From Clostridium rectalis (lineage in GTDB: Bacteria; Bacillota; Clostridia; Clostridiales; Clostridiaceae): a DNA stretch of 64,000 nt. The notes below the pieces were generated by a model. It ran no database searches. It saw nothing but the letters and a program-made list of their open reading frames with translations, and was not told where the DNA came from. The stretch lies in NCBI RefSeq assembly GCF_900626095.1, contig NZ_UYZZ01000001.1:1-64000 (forward strand), read 5' to 3'. The translations under genes were made by a program, and so were the position numbers. Below, in pieces: positions 33,832 through 42,909 of this stretch (position 1 is its first letter; each line of letters opens with the position of its first letter).

Positions 33832-36493
33832 GTGCGACTTGTTGCTAATTGAAAAGATTAGCCTAATTAACTGATTAAATTCAGGGATTAGAACTATTAT
33901 TGCGAGAAATCAAATGAAAGGGTAACGCCTTGAAGGGTTTCCACTGATACTCCAAATAGCGTTTTAATGAGTAAACATTAAAGGGTTATAAGCTTGGTGA
34001 AGACGATTGAGAGCCACCGTAAGTAGATGAGATACATTTCCTACACGAAATGCGAACTAGAGGTAGTCGAGTGGTGATAGGTCGGGTGTCTATAAAATGT
34101 CTATGGTTAGGATGTTATTAAGTAACTGACGAATTTGGGAATGTAAGAGCCTAGACATAGTATACTTAGAAATGGGTATAACACAAAAAGTGTGGTAAGT
34201 GTGGATGAGTAAAATTTGCCGTTATGAAAATCCATATAGTGTTACAGGCACTATCAAGCTTACAGGCTCATACCAAAAACCTAAAGATATATGCACAGAT
34301 AGCAATAATGGAACAAGGGAAATCTAGAATATGGAGGATTTACTTCCGATGAAGTAGTGATAAGGAAAAGAGATAGTCTATAACTTATCTTAATCTAGAT
34401 GAAAGTGGTGGCATGAAGCTAAGAAGTTTCTGTAATGGAAGCGGAGCAATAGCCACTAGACTAATTGTTGTTTGAAAATTGAATAGATGAATAGATTCAA
34501 GGTTCGGGTACGATTAAGAGATGTGAAACTTCATTAAGGAGGATTAACAGACTTGAAGGAAAGCTTATTAAAGAAGAAACAAAAACTAAGAAATAATGAA
34601 TACTATAATATGCAGGATTTGTTCGACAACCTTCACAGCAAAGCAAGAAGAAATTATAAATTTACTGATTTAATGAAATACATCGCATCAGAAAATAATA
34701 TATTACTTGCATATAGAAATATTAAGAGAAATGATGGTTCAGTAACGGTAGGAACTGATGGATTAAATGTAAACTACTTTGAAAAAATGGATAGTGATTA
34801 CTTTGTGAAATTGATACAAAGAAAATTACAGAATTATCACCCTAAAAGTGTTAGGAGAGTAGAAATCCCTAAAAACGACGGTACTGGTAGAACCAGACCA
34901 TTAGGAATACCTTGTATAGAAGATAGAATAATACAACAATGTATTAAACAAGTGTTAGAGCCAATATGCGAAGCCAAATTCCACAAACATAGTTATGGTT
35001 TCAGACCAAATAGGTCAACAAACCATGCTATAGCAAGATGTAACTACTTAATGTGGAAAAGTAACTTACATTATGTTGTAGACATAGACATAAAAAGTTT
35101 CTTTGATAATGTAAATCATGCCAAGTTAAAGAAGCAAATATGGAATATGGGAATACAAGATAAAAATCTAATAAGTATAATCGGTAAAACACTAAAGTCA
35201 GAAATAGAAGGAGAAGGAATACCAACAAAAGGTACACCACAAGGTGGTATTATCAGTCCATTATTATCAAATATAGTTCTTAATGAATTAGATTGGTGGA
35301 TAAGCTCCCAATGGGAAACATATAAAACTAAATACAAATTCAACAAAGACTGTAATAGATATACTAGTATTAAAAAATCTAATCTTAAAGAAATATGGAT
35401 TGTAAGATATGCAGATGATTTCAAGATATTTTGCAGAAATTATGGAGTAGCACAGAAGATATACAATGCTACAAGGTTATGGCTCAAGGAAAGATTAGAC
35501 CTAGATATCAGTACAGAGAAATCCAGAATCACTAATTTGCGAAAAAACTACACAGAATTTTTAGGCATCAAACTCAAAGTGGTAACTAAAAATAATAGAT
35601 ATATATGTAATAGCAGAATGAGTGATAAATCCAAAAAACGAACCATCAAAAAACTTAAAGAACAAACAAAGAAAATTAAGAATAAGACAACACCTCAAGA
35701 AGTCAACAAACTAAACGCCATAATATTAGGGAGTCACAACTACTATAAGATGGCAACTCAAGTAAATCTTGACTTCTCCGAGATTAATTTCTTAGTTACA
35801 AGAACCTTATATAACAGATTGAAGAATGTTATGAAAAAAGAACATAAAACATCCAAAGCTTACCAAAAATTATATGGAGAATACAATGGTAAAAAATATA
35901 CAATATCAGAAACTACAATATTCCCCATATATGGAGTTAAAACCAAATCTCCTATGAATTTTACCCAAGTAATAAATAATTATACAATAGAGGGTAGAAA
36001 ACTTATACATGAAAAATTAGGAGGAAATCTAAATAAACTTATTGAATATGCTCTAACAAACACAAGTGAATATAACTCTACTGAATATAATGATAATAGA
36101 GTTTCACTTATAGCTGGTCAAAAAGGTAAATGTGGAATAACAGGCGAATGTCTTAAAATAGGAAATATGGAATGTCATCATAAAATACCTAAACACTTAG
36201 GTGGAACAGATGAATACAAAAACCTAATTTGGGTATGCACAGATGTACATAAACTAATCCATGCTACAGTAGAAGACACCGTTAATAAGTATTTGGATAA
36301 GTTGGAATTGGATGATAAAGGTTTGAAAAGGTTAAATTCTTTAAGAAAGTTAGTAGGAAATTCATATATTCAAATAGCAAGTTAAATAAAGTAAAACACA
36401 ATTAGTTGGAACGCTGTATGCGATGAAAGTCGCACGTACAGTGTGAATGGGGGGAAAACTTGAAGATAATTTCAAAGAGTTACCTATCCATAT
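33832..36493 (+). mobile_element. Group II intron with full-length RT/maturase ORF
   Basis: 2662 bases. The 5' end is GTGCGACTT and the 3' end is CCTATCCATAT after domain VI. Domain V lies at about 36409-36447, a hairpin with CTGTATGCGA, a GAAA-type loop (TGAAAG) and TCGCACGTACAG. Predicted EBS2 (CATAGTAT, 34156-34163) pairs with IBS2 (33818-33825) over 8 bp; predicted EBS1 (TGCCGT, 34217-34222) pairs with IBS1 ATGGTA (33826-33831) with G-U pairs; the base before EBS1 (T) can pair with the first base of the 3' exon (A). The ORF sits in domain IV. Sense orientation in an HD-domain gene; boundaries keep the exon reading frame. Confidence 0.9.
34553..36385 (+). CDS. ltrA: Group II intron-encoded reverse transcriptase/maturase with HNH endonuclease
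   Basis: 610-residue LtrA-type protein. The RT domain (about 60-330) has RPLGIPCIEDRIIQQ, HSYGFRPNRS, DIDIKSFFDNVNH, TPQGGIISPLLSNI and the catalytic YADD near residue 286. Domain X for RNA binding and splicing follows (about 370-480). The C-terminal HNH endonuclease has CGITGECLKIGNMECHHKIPKHLGG and ends near residue 580. All motifs needed for mobility look intact. TTG start 9 bases after AAGGAGG (34537-34543). Confidence 0.95.
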   Translation: MKESLLKKKQKLRNNEYYNMQDLFDNLHSKARRNYKFTDLMKYIASENNILLAYRNIKRNDGSVTVGTDGLNVNYFEKMDSDYFVKLIQRKLQNYHPKSVRRVEIPKNDGTGRTRPLGIPCIEDRIIQQCIKQVLEPICEAKFHKHSYGFRPNRSTNHAIARCNYLMWKSNLHYVVDIDIKSFFDNVNHAKLKKQIWNMGIQDKNLISIIGKTLKSEIEGEGIPTKGTPQGGIISPLLSNIVLNELDWWISSQWETYKTKYKFNKDCNRYTSIKKSNLKEIWIVRYADDFKIFCRNYGVAQKIYNATRLWLKERLDLDISTEKSRITNLRKNYTEFLGIKLKVVTKNNRYICNSRMSDKSKKRTIKKLKEQTKKIKNKTTPQEVNKLNAIILGSHNYYKMATQVNLDFSEINFLVTRTLYNRLKNVMKKEHKTSKAYQKLYGEYNGKKYTISETTIFPIYGVKTKSPMNFTQVINNYTIEGRKLIHEKLGGNLNKLIEYALTNTSEYNSTEYNDNRVSLIAGQKGKCGITGECLKIGNMECHHKIPKHLGGTDEYKNLIWVCTDVHKLIHATVEDTVNKYLDKLELDDKGLKRLNSLRKLVGNSYIQIAS

Positions 36494-36916
36494 ATAGATA
36501 AAGCTGCTAGTAAAAAGAATCTAAGTAAAAATTCAAGATGTTTCATGTGGGCAGCACTACTACACGATATTGGAAAAGCTCCAACAACGAAGATTAGGAA
36601 AAGTAAAATAACTTCTTATGATCATGATAAAATTGGAAAAAAACTTACAGAACAATTTTTGAAAGAATTAAATTGTGATGATGAGTTTATAAAGAATGTG
36701 GCTGTTCTTGTTAGATGGCACATGCAACCATTATTTATTTCAAAAGATATGCCTTTTTCGGATATTAGAAACATGACAAGAGAAGTTTCCCTAGAGGAGA
36801 TTGCTCTGCTATCAATATGTGATAGACTTGGAAGGGGAGAGATGTCAGAATATAAAATCAAGGAAGAAAAAAAGAGTATAGAACTATTTTTAAAAAAAGT
36901 AAATAAAGATAAATGA
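36494..36916 (+). CDS. HD-domain phosphohydrolase, 3' exon
   Basis: Continues the gene at 33631-33831 after splicing: the exon opens with ATA GAT AAA, giving MMV-IDKAASKK across the junction. It carries the HD motif LLHDIGKAPTT, followed by SYDHDKIG (further His/Asp ligands) and a helical tail. These small HD/HDIG proteins hydrolyse phosphoesters, often nucleotides. An ATG at 36545 could produce a fragment without the first His if splicing fails. A terminator follows. Confidence 0.85.
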   Translation: MDKAASKKNLSKNSRCFMWAALLHDIGKAPTTKIRKSKITSYDHDKIGKKLTEQFLKELNCDDEFIKNVAVLVRWHMQPLFISKDMPFSDIRNMTREVSLEEIALLSICDRLGRGEMSEYKIKEEKKSIELFLKKVNKDK

Positions 36917-36925
36917 GATTTGTAT

Positions 36926-36970
36926 ATGAGAGTTAATTAAAGTGTAAAAAATTAACTCTCATTTTTTTTA
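36926..36970 (+). terminator. Rho-independent terminator
   Basis: A 13-bp stem ATGAGAGTTAATT (36926-36938) with 36950-36962, followed by eight T residues. Confidence 0.92.
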
Positions 36971-37262
36971 TAATATTATAAAACGTATTTAATATAATTA
37001 ATTAAAGGACGTTTTAAAAAATAGAGTACAAACAGTAAAAAACGAACAATAAGAGTTTTTGAATTATAATCAAACTTAATGGTAAGTATAATTTATCTAA
37101 ATAACATAATAATATTCAAAAAAATTATAAAGACTATATTATTTTAAGTAAAAAGATGATATAATTATAACAAAAGCTAATATATATATAACCTTGTGAC
37201 AGGCAGCGGTGTTTATTTTTATAAGTTAAGACCACCATAAAACTTTATAAGGGGGATTTTAT
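36971..37262 (+). promoter_or_regulatory. Leader of the XRE regulator gene with alternative hairpins
   Basis: No gene. A TATAAT-like -10 lies near 37161. The segment 37196-37262 can fold as CGGTG/CACC (37207-37211 with 37233-37236), or pair TTATAAGTT (about 37219-37227) with AACTTTATAA (37241-37250), which directly abuts the GGGGG of the RBS. Not a riboswitch class I recognise. Confidence 0.35.
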
Positions 37263-37481
37263 ATGTTGGATGGAAAGAAAATAAGGGAGTATAGATTAAA
37301 GTTAGGATACACTGCTTCAGATGTTGAAAAACTTACTCAAAATACCCAGTACCCAACTTGTATATCAAAATCCTATTTAGAGGAGCTAGAAAGGGGAGAT
37401 AAAAAGAACCCAAGTTTTCAAAAGGTAGTAGTATTAGCAAATATATTATGCTGTAAGTTAGATGATTTAGTAGTACACTAA
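37263..37481 (+). CDS. XRE-type helix-turn-helix regulator
   Basis: A 72-residue single-domain Cro/CI (XRE) DNA-binding protein. IREYRLKLGYTASDVEKLTQ covers helices 1-2, ISKSYLEELERGDKKNPSFQKVVVLANILCCKLDDLVV the recognition helix and the rest. No oligomerisation or sensor domain. ATG behind AAGGGGG. Stands alone between two terminators, so it may act on distant genes or on its own promoter. Confidence 0.9.
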   Translation: MLDGKKIREYRLKLGYTASDVEKLTQNTQYPTCISKSYLEELERGDKKNPSFQKVVVLANILCCKLDDLVVH

Positions 37482-37510
37482 TGATTATATATAAAAAATA
37501 TGTTTATAAG

Positions 37511-37548
37511 ATAGGATTTCCATTTGGAAATCCTATAGTTTTTTAGTT
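37511..37548 (+). terminator. Rho-independent terminator
   Basis: A 12-bp stem ATAGGATTTCCA (37511-37522) with 37525-37536, followed by AGTTTTTTAG. Confidence 0.9.
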
Positions 37549-37615
37549 TTTTATTGTAAATTACATATACTAATAATATAATATGTTTTGTATTAATTAA
37601 AAAGGAGAGAGGTAA

Positions 37616-38134
37616 ATGAAAAATCCAATAGTTACTATAGTTATGGATAATAATGAGGTATTGAGGGCTGAATTATATCCTGAAATTGCGCCAAATACAG
37701 TTAATAATTTTATAAGTCTTATTAAAAAGGGATATTATAATGGACTAACTTTTCATAGAATTATAAAAGGCTTTGTAATTCAAGGAGGATGTCCTGAGGG
37801 AAATGGTACAGGAGGTCCTGGATATTCAATAAAGGGCGAATTTAAATTAAATAAAGTAGAAAATAATTTAATACATACAAAAGGAGTACTCTCTATGGCA
37901 AGGGCTGGTCATCCAGATTCAGCTGGAAGTCAGTTTTTTATAATGGTTGGAGATGCTCCACATCTAGATGGTCAATATGCAGGTTTTGGAAAGATAATTG
38001 AAGGACTTGATATAGCTTTAGATATAGCAAGAATTCCTACGGATTATATGGATAGACCCGTAGAGCCACAGATAATGAAGGAAGTTACTGTTGAAACTTT
38101 TGGGAAAGAGTATTCAGATCCAGAAACTGTATAA
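37616..38134 (+). CDS. Peptidyl-prolyl cis-trans isomerase, cyclophilin type
   Basis: 172 residues, cytoplasmic. FHRIIKGFVIQGGCPEGNGTGGPGYSIKGEF, LSMARAGHPDSAGSQFFIMVGDAPHLDGQYAGFGKIIEG are the complete cyclophilin active-site signatures (catalytic Arg in HRI). It accelerates proline isomerisation during folding. ATG behind GGAGAGAGG. Monocistronic with its own terminator. No signal peptide, so it is PpiB-like rather than PpiA-like. Confidence 0.95.
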   Translation: MKNPIVTIVMDNNEVLRAELYPEIAPNTVNNFISLIKKGYYNGLTFHRIIKGFVIQGGCPEGNGTGGPGYSIKGEFKLNKVENNLIHTKGVLSMARAGHPDSAGSQFFIMVGDAPHLDGQYAGFGKIIEGLDIALDIARIPTDYMDRPVEPQIMKEVTVETFGKEYSDPETV

Positions 38135-38147
38135 AAGTGATATTTTT

Positions 38148-38186
38148 AATAGACTATTTCAAATTTTTGAAATGGTCTATTGTATT
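38148..38186 (+). terminator. Rho-independent terminator
   Basis: Stem AATAGACTATTTCAAA at 38148-38163 with its near-perfect complement ending at 38181, after the cyclophilin gene. The remaining sequence to about 38430 is AT-rich with no gene. Confidence 0.8.
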
Positions 38187-38437
38187 TAAAAAACTATTTA
38201 TTATTTAGATATAGTATAAATATACTTAATAAAAATTAGATAAATATAAGATATTTTATTTAATTATAAACGAGGAATTATATACAAATATGAGACCTTT
38301 AACAAGTGTATAAAATGATGTAGAAATATTAGATACTAAAGAGTAATAAATTTTATATTTACAAATTATGATATATATATTATAATATATAAGTTAAACG
38401 AAAAATATAAAGAAAGGTTCAAAAAGGTTAGAAGGTT

Positions 38438-38803
38438 ATTGTAGTTATTGATTTTAATAAATATAAAAATTCAATTGGAAAATTAAGTAATGTAGAGGTA
38501 AGGACATGGTATATTTATCATGACAATAATATTGTTAACAAAATAGATAAATCATTGTCAATAAAAGAACAAGCTGTAAAGGCGCATTCTTTAAGAAATA
38601 AGTATAGAATGCAGGCCAGGAAGCTGATGAAAGATAGAGAGTTAGCTGAATATTTGGATGTAAATAATTCTAATTTACCCTTTGAATATTATGAAAATAA
38701 ATATTTTCAACAAGGCTATACTGGAAATTTTCTTTATAAAAAAATACTAGACTCATCAACTAGGTCAAATATATTGGTTAATAAAAAATTAGGAATAATG
38801 TAA
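38438..38803 (+). CDS. Hypothetical protein with apparent ATT start (or 5'-degraded gene)
   Basis: The frame is open from 38432 to TAA at 38801-38803. A conventional start appears only at TTG 38555 (82 residues), yet the upstream codons read as convincing protein: VVIDFNKYKNSIGK, then VRTWYIYHDNNIVNKIDKSL. AGAAGG at 38430-38435 is placed for an ATT at 38447 (11 bases); ATT at 38438 is too close. The product is charged, helical and cytoplasmic, with RNKYRMQARKLMKDRELAEYL. I do not recognise the family. Either ATT initiation is used or the true start was lost. No RBS precedes the TTG. Confidence 0.5.
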   Translation: MVVIDFNKYKNSIGKLSNVEVRTWYIYHDNNIVNKIDKSLSIKEQAVKAHSLRNKYRMQARKLMKDRELAEYLDVNNSNLPFEYYENKYFQQGYTGNFLYKKILDSSTRSNILVNKKLGIM

Positions 38804-38939
38804 ATTTATTTATAGATATAGATTTAATATGATAAATAATTTTATTTGAAAAAGTGAACCATATGTTGAATATTTAAATTCATCATGTGGCTTTTGTCAT
38901 TTTACAGAGATATTAAATTTGAAAATTATTTATGAAATA

Positions 38940-38973
38940 TTAGGCTGCTAAAATTTTATAGTCAGCCTAATAC
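38940..38973 (-). terminator. Terminator of the NAD synthetase gene
   Basis: Stem TTAGGCTG with CAGCCTAA around 38940-38971, read on the minus strand after nadE, followed by T-rich sequence. Confidence 0.7.
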
Positions 38974-38989
38974 TTTATAAATTTATTCC

Positions 38990-40930
38990 TTAGTCTAAAA
39001 ATAATTTAAAACTTGCATCAGATGGCATTTTAAAGTCTCCTCTTGGCGAAAGGCTTATGGTACCAACTTTTGGACCATCTGGTATGGCGGAACGTTTAAA
39101 TTGTTGTGTAAAAAATCTTTTTATAAAAAGATTAAGCCAATTTTTTATTGTGGATTCCTCATAGTCCTTATTGAAAGCATAGTTTGCAAGAAATAAAATT
39201 TTTTCAGGCGATGTACCTTTTATAAAATGATATAGGAAGAAATCATGTAGTTCATATGGTCCTACTATATCTTCGGTTTTTTGAGAAATATTTCCTTTTG
39301 TATCTGTTGGAAGAAGTTCTGGGCTTACAGGAGTATTTAAAATATCAATTAATATATTAGATGTAATTTTATCTACTTCATTTTCTGCTACATATCTAAC
39401 TAGATATCTTACTAATGTTTTAGGTATAGAACAATTTACCGAGTACATGGACATGTGATCTCCATTGTATGTACACCAACCAAGAGCCAATTCAGATAAA
39501 TCTCCTGTTCCGATAACAAGGCCACCTTCTTTATTTGCTATGTCCATAAGAATTTGGGTTCGTTCTCTTGCCTGAACGTTTTCATATGTTACATCATGAA
39601 TTTTAGGGTCATGGCCTATATCCTGAAAATGTTGGAGACAGGATTTTACTATATTTATTTCTCTTAAGTCAGTTCCACAACTTTTACATAAGTCTATGGC
39701 ATTATTATAGGTTCTATCAGTGGTTCCAAAGCCTGGCATAGTGATAGTGGTTATATTTTTTCTATGTATTTTTAGCATATCAAAGGTTTTAATTATTACA
39801 AGTAATGCTAAGGTAGAATCAAGGCCCCCAGATATACCAACTACAGCTTTTTTTAGTCCTGTATGAGTTAGTCTTTTAGCAAGAGCAGCGCTTTGAATAT
39901 TAAATATTTCTTTGCAGCGTTCCTTTCTCATATTTTCTTTAGAAGGCACAAAAGGATGCTTTTCAATATATTTATCAAATTCTATATTAGATAAATCTTT
40001 AAAAGTAAAATTAATTTCTCTTATTTGTATAGGACAAAATTTAGAATTATCTCTAAAGCTTATGTTTTTTAATCTTTCTCGATTTAATTTATCTACATCT
40101 ATAGTGGAATTTATAATTTGATTTTCTCTTTGAAATCTATTATTTTCTTTTAACATACTTCCATTTTCACAAATTAGTAAATGACCACTAAACAAAAGAT
40201 CGGAGGAAGATTCAAGCACACCAGAGGATGAGTATATGTAAGAACACAGGCATTTGGCACTTTGAGAATTAACTAGATTTCTTCTATAATTAGCTTTACT
40301 TACTATTTCATTCGATGCAGAAAGATTTCCTATAATATTTGCTCCACTTAATGCTAAATAACTACTAGGAGGAATGGTTACCCAAGCATCCTCACAGATT
40401 TCAAATGCAAATTTAAATATTTTACTTGAAAATATTAAGTCTGTTCCAAAAGGAATATTATCTTGAAATTCCAAATTAATGGTTTTATTCACAACTCCAA
40501 GACCCTCTGAAAACCATCTTTTCTCATAAAATTCCGTATAATTAGGGATATAACTTTTAGGAACTATTCCAAGTATATTTCCATCATAAATAATAAATGC
40601 ACAATTATACAATGAATTGTTGTAGTTTAAGGGTGCTCCTACAGCAACTAATATATCTTTCCCTACTAAATAATTACATAAATCCTTTATAGCAGATATT
40701 GAAGATTTAAGGATTTCAGTATTTAAAAATAAATCACCACAGGTATAGGAAGTTATACAAAGTTCTGGAAATACTACTAACTTAGATTTTTTATCTAAGC
40801 TCATTTGTATACACTTTTTTATATTTTTAATATTAAATTCTATATCTGCTACATTGGTTAAAGGACATGCAGCGGAAACATTTATAAATTCGTAAGAGGA
40901 ATTAAAATGTTTGCTTAAAAAATTAGTCAT
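38990..40930 (-). CDS. nadE: Glutamine-dependent NAD+ synthetase
   Basis: 646 residues, two domains. The N-terminal nitrilase-type glutaminase (about 12-290) has the Glu-Lys-Cys triad in VFPELCITSYTC, VPKSYIPN and FEICEDAWV. The C-terminal ammonia-dependent synthetase (about 325-630) has the P-loop-like GISGGLDSTLALLV and GTGDLSELALGW. It makes NAD+ from deamido-NAD+ with glutamine nitrogen. The fused type is usual in clostridia. ATG start after GGAGG; monocistronic. Confidence 0.96.
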   Translation of the reverse strand: MTNFLSKHFNSSYEFINVSAACPLTNVADIEFNIKNIKKCIQMSLDKKSKLVVFPELCITSYTCGDLFLNTEILKSSISAIKDLCNYLVGKDILVAVGAPLNYNNSLYNCAFIIYDGNILGIVPKSYIPNYTEFYEKRWFSEGLGVVNKTINLEFQDNIPFGTDLIFSSKIFKFAFEICEDAWVTIPPSSYLALSGANIIGNLSASNEIVSKANYRRNLVNSQSAKCLCSYIYSSSGVLESSSDLLFSGHLLICENGSMLKENNRFQRENQIINSTIDVDKLNRERLKNISFRDNSKFCPIQIREINFTFKDLSNIEFDKYIEKHPFVPSKENMRKERCKEIFNIQSAALAKRLTHTGLKKAVVGISGGLDSTLALLVIIKTFDMLKIHRKNITTITMPGFGTTDRTYNNAIDLCKSCGTDLREINIVKSCLQHFQDIGHDPKIHDVTYENVQARERTQILMDIANKEGGLVIGTGDLSELALGWCTYNGDHMSMYSVNCSIPKTLVRYLVRYVAENEVDKITSNILIDILNTPVSPELLPTDTKGNISQKTEDIVGPYELHDFFLYHFIKGTSPEKILFLANYAFNKDYEESTIKNWLNLFIKRFFTQQFKRSAIPDGPKVGTISLSPRGDFKMPSDASFKLFLD

Positions 40931-41022
40931 AGAATAAGACCTCCAATAAAATATTATTTAATTTTAATTATTAAGTAATGTGTATAAATTGTCAATTTAT
41001 AATTAGAATAAAATACCTTAGC

Positions 41023-41046
41023 TAAACTAATAATACTATTAGTTTA
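41023..41046 (+). promoter_or_regulatory. Perfect palindrome upstream of hybrid cluster protein gene
   Basis: TAAACTAATA at 41023-41032 and its exact complement TATTAGTTTA at 41037-41046, separated by ATAC. It lies 24 bases before the start codon and just downstream of promoter-like hexamers (TTGTCA at 40989-40994). Position and symmetry suggest a repressor operator, presumably for a nitrosative-stress or redox regulator. It matches no consensus I can name with confidence. Confidence 0.6.
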
Positions 41047-41069
41047 ATCAATAAGGAGGAAATATATTT

Positions 41070-42722
41070 ATGGCTGTAATAGAAGATATGTTTTGTTTTC
41101 AATGTGAGCAAACTATTGGTGGCAAAGGATGTACAAAAGCAGGTAATTGTGGTAAAAATGCGGAAGTAGCAGCACTTCAGGATTTACTAATATATGAACT
41201 TAAAGGCATAGCGTTTTATGGGGATAGATTAATAAAAAAAGAGGAAAAAATAGATGATGAAATAGATAAGTTCATGATGGATGGAAGTTTTTCAACTTTA
41301 ACAAATGTAAATTTTGATCCGGAAAGATTTGTTGAGTATTTAATAAAGGCAGAAAGAATAAAAGAGAAATTAAAAGATAAGTTGGGAAAAATTAATGAGC
41401 AAACTCCTAAAGCAGCTATATATAAATTACCCAGTACAAAGGAAGCTATGCTAAAAGATGCAGAAAAAGTAGGCATAATGCAGGATCAAACCTTAGATGC
41501 GGATATTCGATCATTAAGAGAAATGCTTGTATATGGAATGAAAGGCATGGGGGCTTATGGTCATCATGCTCATGTTCTTGGATATACTGATAAAGAAGTA
41601 AGTAATTTTTTTTATAAAGGATTTTCAAGTATTATAGATGATAGTTTAAGTGTAGAAGATTTATTTAATTTAAATATGGAGTTTGGTAAAGTAAATTTAA
41701 AATGTATGGAGCTTTTAGATAAAGCTAATACAGAAAGTTTTGGAAATCCAACACCAAATCAAGTGTTAACCACTATGAAAAAGGGACCTTTTATTATTGT
41801 ATCAGGACATGATTTAAAGGATTTAAAAGAGCTTTTAGAGCAAACTAAGGGAAAAGGAATAAATATTTATACCCATGGGGAAATGCTTCCAGCCCATGGA
41901 TATCCTGAATTAAAAAAATACGAACATTTAGTAGGGAATTTTGGAGGAGCATGGCAAGATCAGCAAAAAGAGTTTGATGGAATTTCAGGATGTATTTTAA
42001 TGACTACAAATTGTTTGCAAAAGCCAAGAACATCGTATAAGGATAGGATTTTTACAACTAGTATAGTAGGATGGCCAGAGGTTAAACATATTAAAGAAGT
42101 GAATGGTAAGAAGGATTTTACAGATTTAATAAATAAAGCAATAGAACTTGGTGGTTTTTCAGAAAATGAAAAGGAAAAGAAGATTTTAGTGGGTTTTGGA
42201 CATAATGCTGTTTTAAGTAATGCAGATAAAATTATAGAGGCTGTTAAAGGTGGAAAAATAAAAAGATTCTTTTTAATAGGAGGGTGCGATGGAGCAAGAC
42301 CTGGACGAAATTATTATACTGAATTTGCAGAAAAAACTCCTAAAGATACTATAATACTAACTCTTGCTTGTGGTAAGTATAGATTTAATAAAAAGGATTT
42401 TGGGACAGTACAAGGTCTTCCAAGGCTTCTTGATGTAGGTCAATGTAATGATGCTTATTCAGCTATAAAAATTGCTCTTTCCCTTGCACAGGCATTTGAA
42501 TGTGATGTAAATGATTTACCACTTTCAATGATATTATCTTGGTATGAACAAAAGGCGGTATGTATATTAATAACATTACTTTCTCTTGGCATACAGGATA
42601 TTAGATTAGGTCCTACTTTACCTGCTTTTATATCACCTAATGTCCTTCAGATCTTAATAGATAAGTTTAATATTAAACCTATATCAACGCCAGATGAAGA
42701 TTTAAATATTATATTAAAATAA
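41070..42722 (+). CDS. hcp: Hybrid cluster protein (hydroxylamine reductase)
   Basis: 550 residues. The N-terminal cysteines C9, C12, C21 and C27 (CX2CX8CX5C) bind the [4Fe-4S] cluster in the pattern of class I, anaerobe-type proteins. The hybrid cluster ligands are in HGEMLPAHGYP, NCLQKP, IGGCDGARPGRNYY, LACGKYRFN and the C-terminal SWYEQKAV. The protein acts on nitric oxide or hydroxylamine and in protein S-nitrosylation in other bacteria. ATG behind AAGGAGG. Monocistronic, with an operator-like palindrome upstream. Confidence 0.96.
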   Translation: MAVIEDMFCFQCEQTIGGKGCTKAGNCGKNAEVAALQDLLIYELKGIAFYGDRLIKKEEKIDDEIDKFMMDGSFSTLTNVNFDPERFVEYLIKAERIKEKLKDKLGKINEQTPKAAIYKLPSTKEAMLKDAEKVGIMQDQTLDADIRSLREMLVYGMKGMGAYGHHAHVLGYTDKEVSNFFYKGFSSIIDDSLSVEDLFNLNMEFGKVNLKCMELLDKANTESFGNPTPNQVLTTMKKGPFIIVSGHDLKDLKELLEQTKGKGINIYTHGEMLPAHGYPELKKYEHLVGNFGGAWQDQQKEFDGISGCILMTTNCLQKPRTSYKDRIFTTSIVGWPEVKHIKEVNGKKDFTDLINKAIELGGFSENEKEKKILVGFGHNAVLSNADKIIEAVKGGKIKRFFLIGGCDGARPGRNYYTEFAEKTPKDTIILTLACGKYRFNKKDFGTVQGLPRLLDVGQCNDAYSAIKIALSLAQAFECDVNDLPLSMILSWYEQKAVCILITLLSLGIQDIRLGPTLPAFISPNVLQILIDKFNIKPISTPDEDLNIILK

Positions 42723-42727
42723 TAAAT

Positions 42728-42763
42728 AAAAAGGTATGAGGAATGATCCTCATACCTTTTTAT
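42728..42763 (+). terminator. Rho-independent terminator
   Basis: Stem AAAAAGGTATGAGGA with TCCTCATACCTTTTT, 4-nt loop, T-rich tail, after hcp. Confidence 0.92.
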
Positions 42764-42909
42764 TTAGATTTTTATAGAGGAATTGTAAAACCATATAAAA
42801 ATTCTAATCTTTACTTAAATAAATTTACTCTAAAAATTCTACAAGGCAATAAAATAGTGTATAATGATATCATAGACATTATTTTTGTGTGTAGCAAAGG
42901 AGGGGGAAA

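Noticed and set aside
34271-34275. TACCA as EBS1 of the group II intron
   Set aside because: Only 5 bp and far from EBS2; the element at 34217-34222 gives better pairing at the expected spacing and also allows the neighbouring base pair with exon 2.
36545-36916. Independent short HD gene starting at ATG 36545
   Set aside because: No RBS, and the frame continues upstream to the intron 3' end and joins the 5' exon in phase; treated as the 3' exon.
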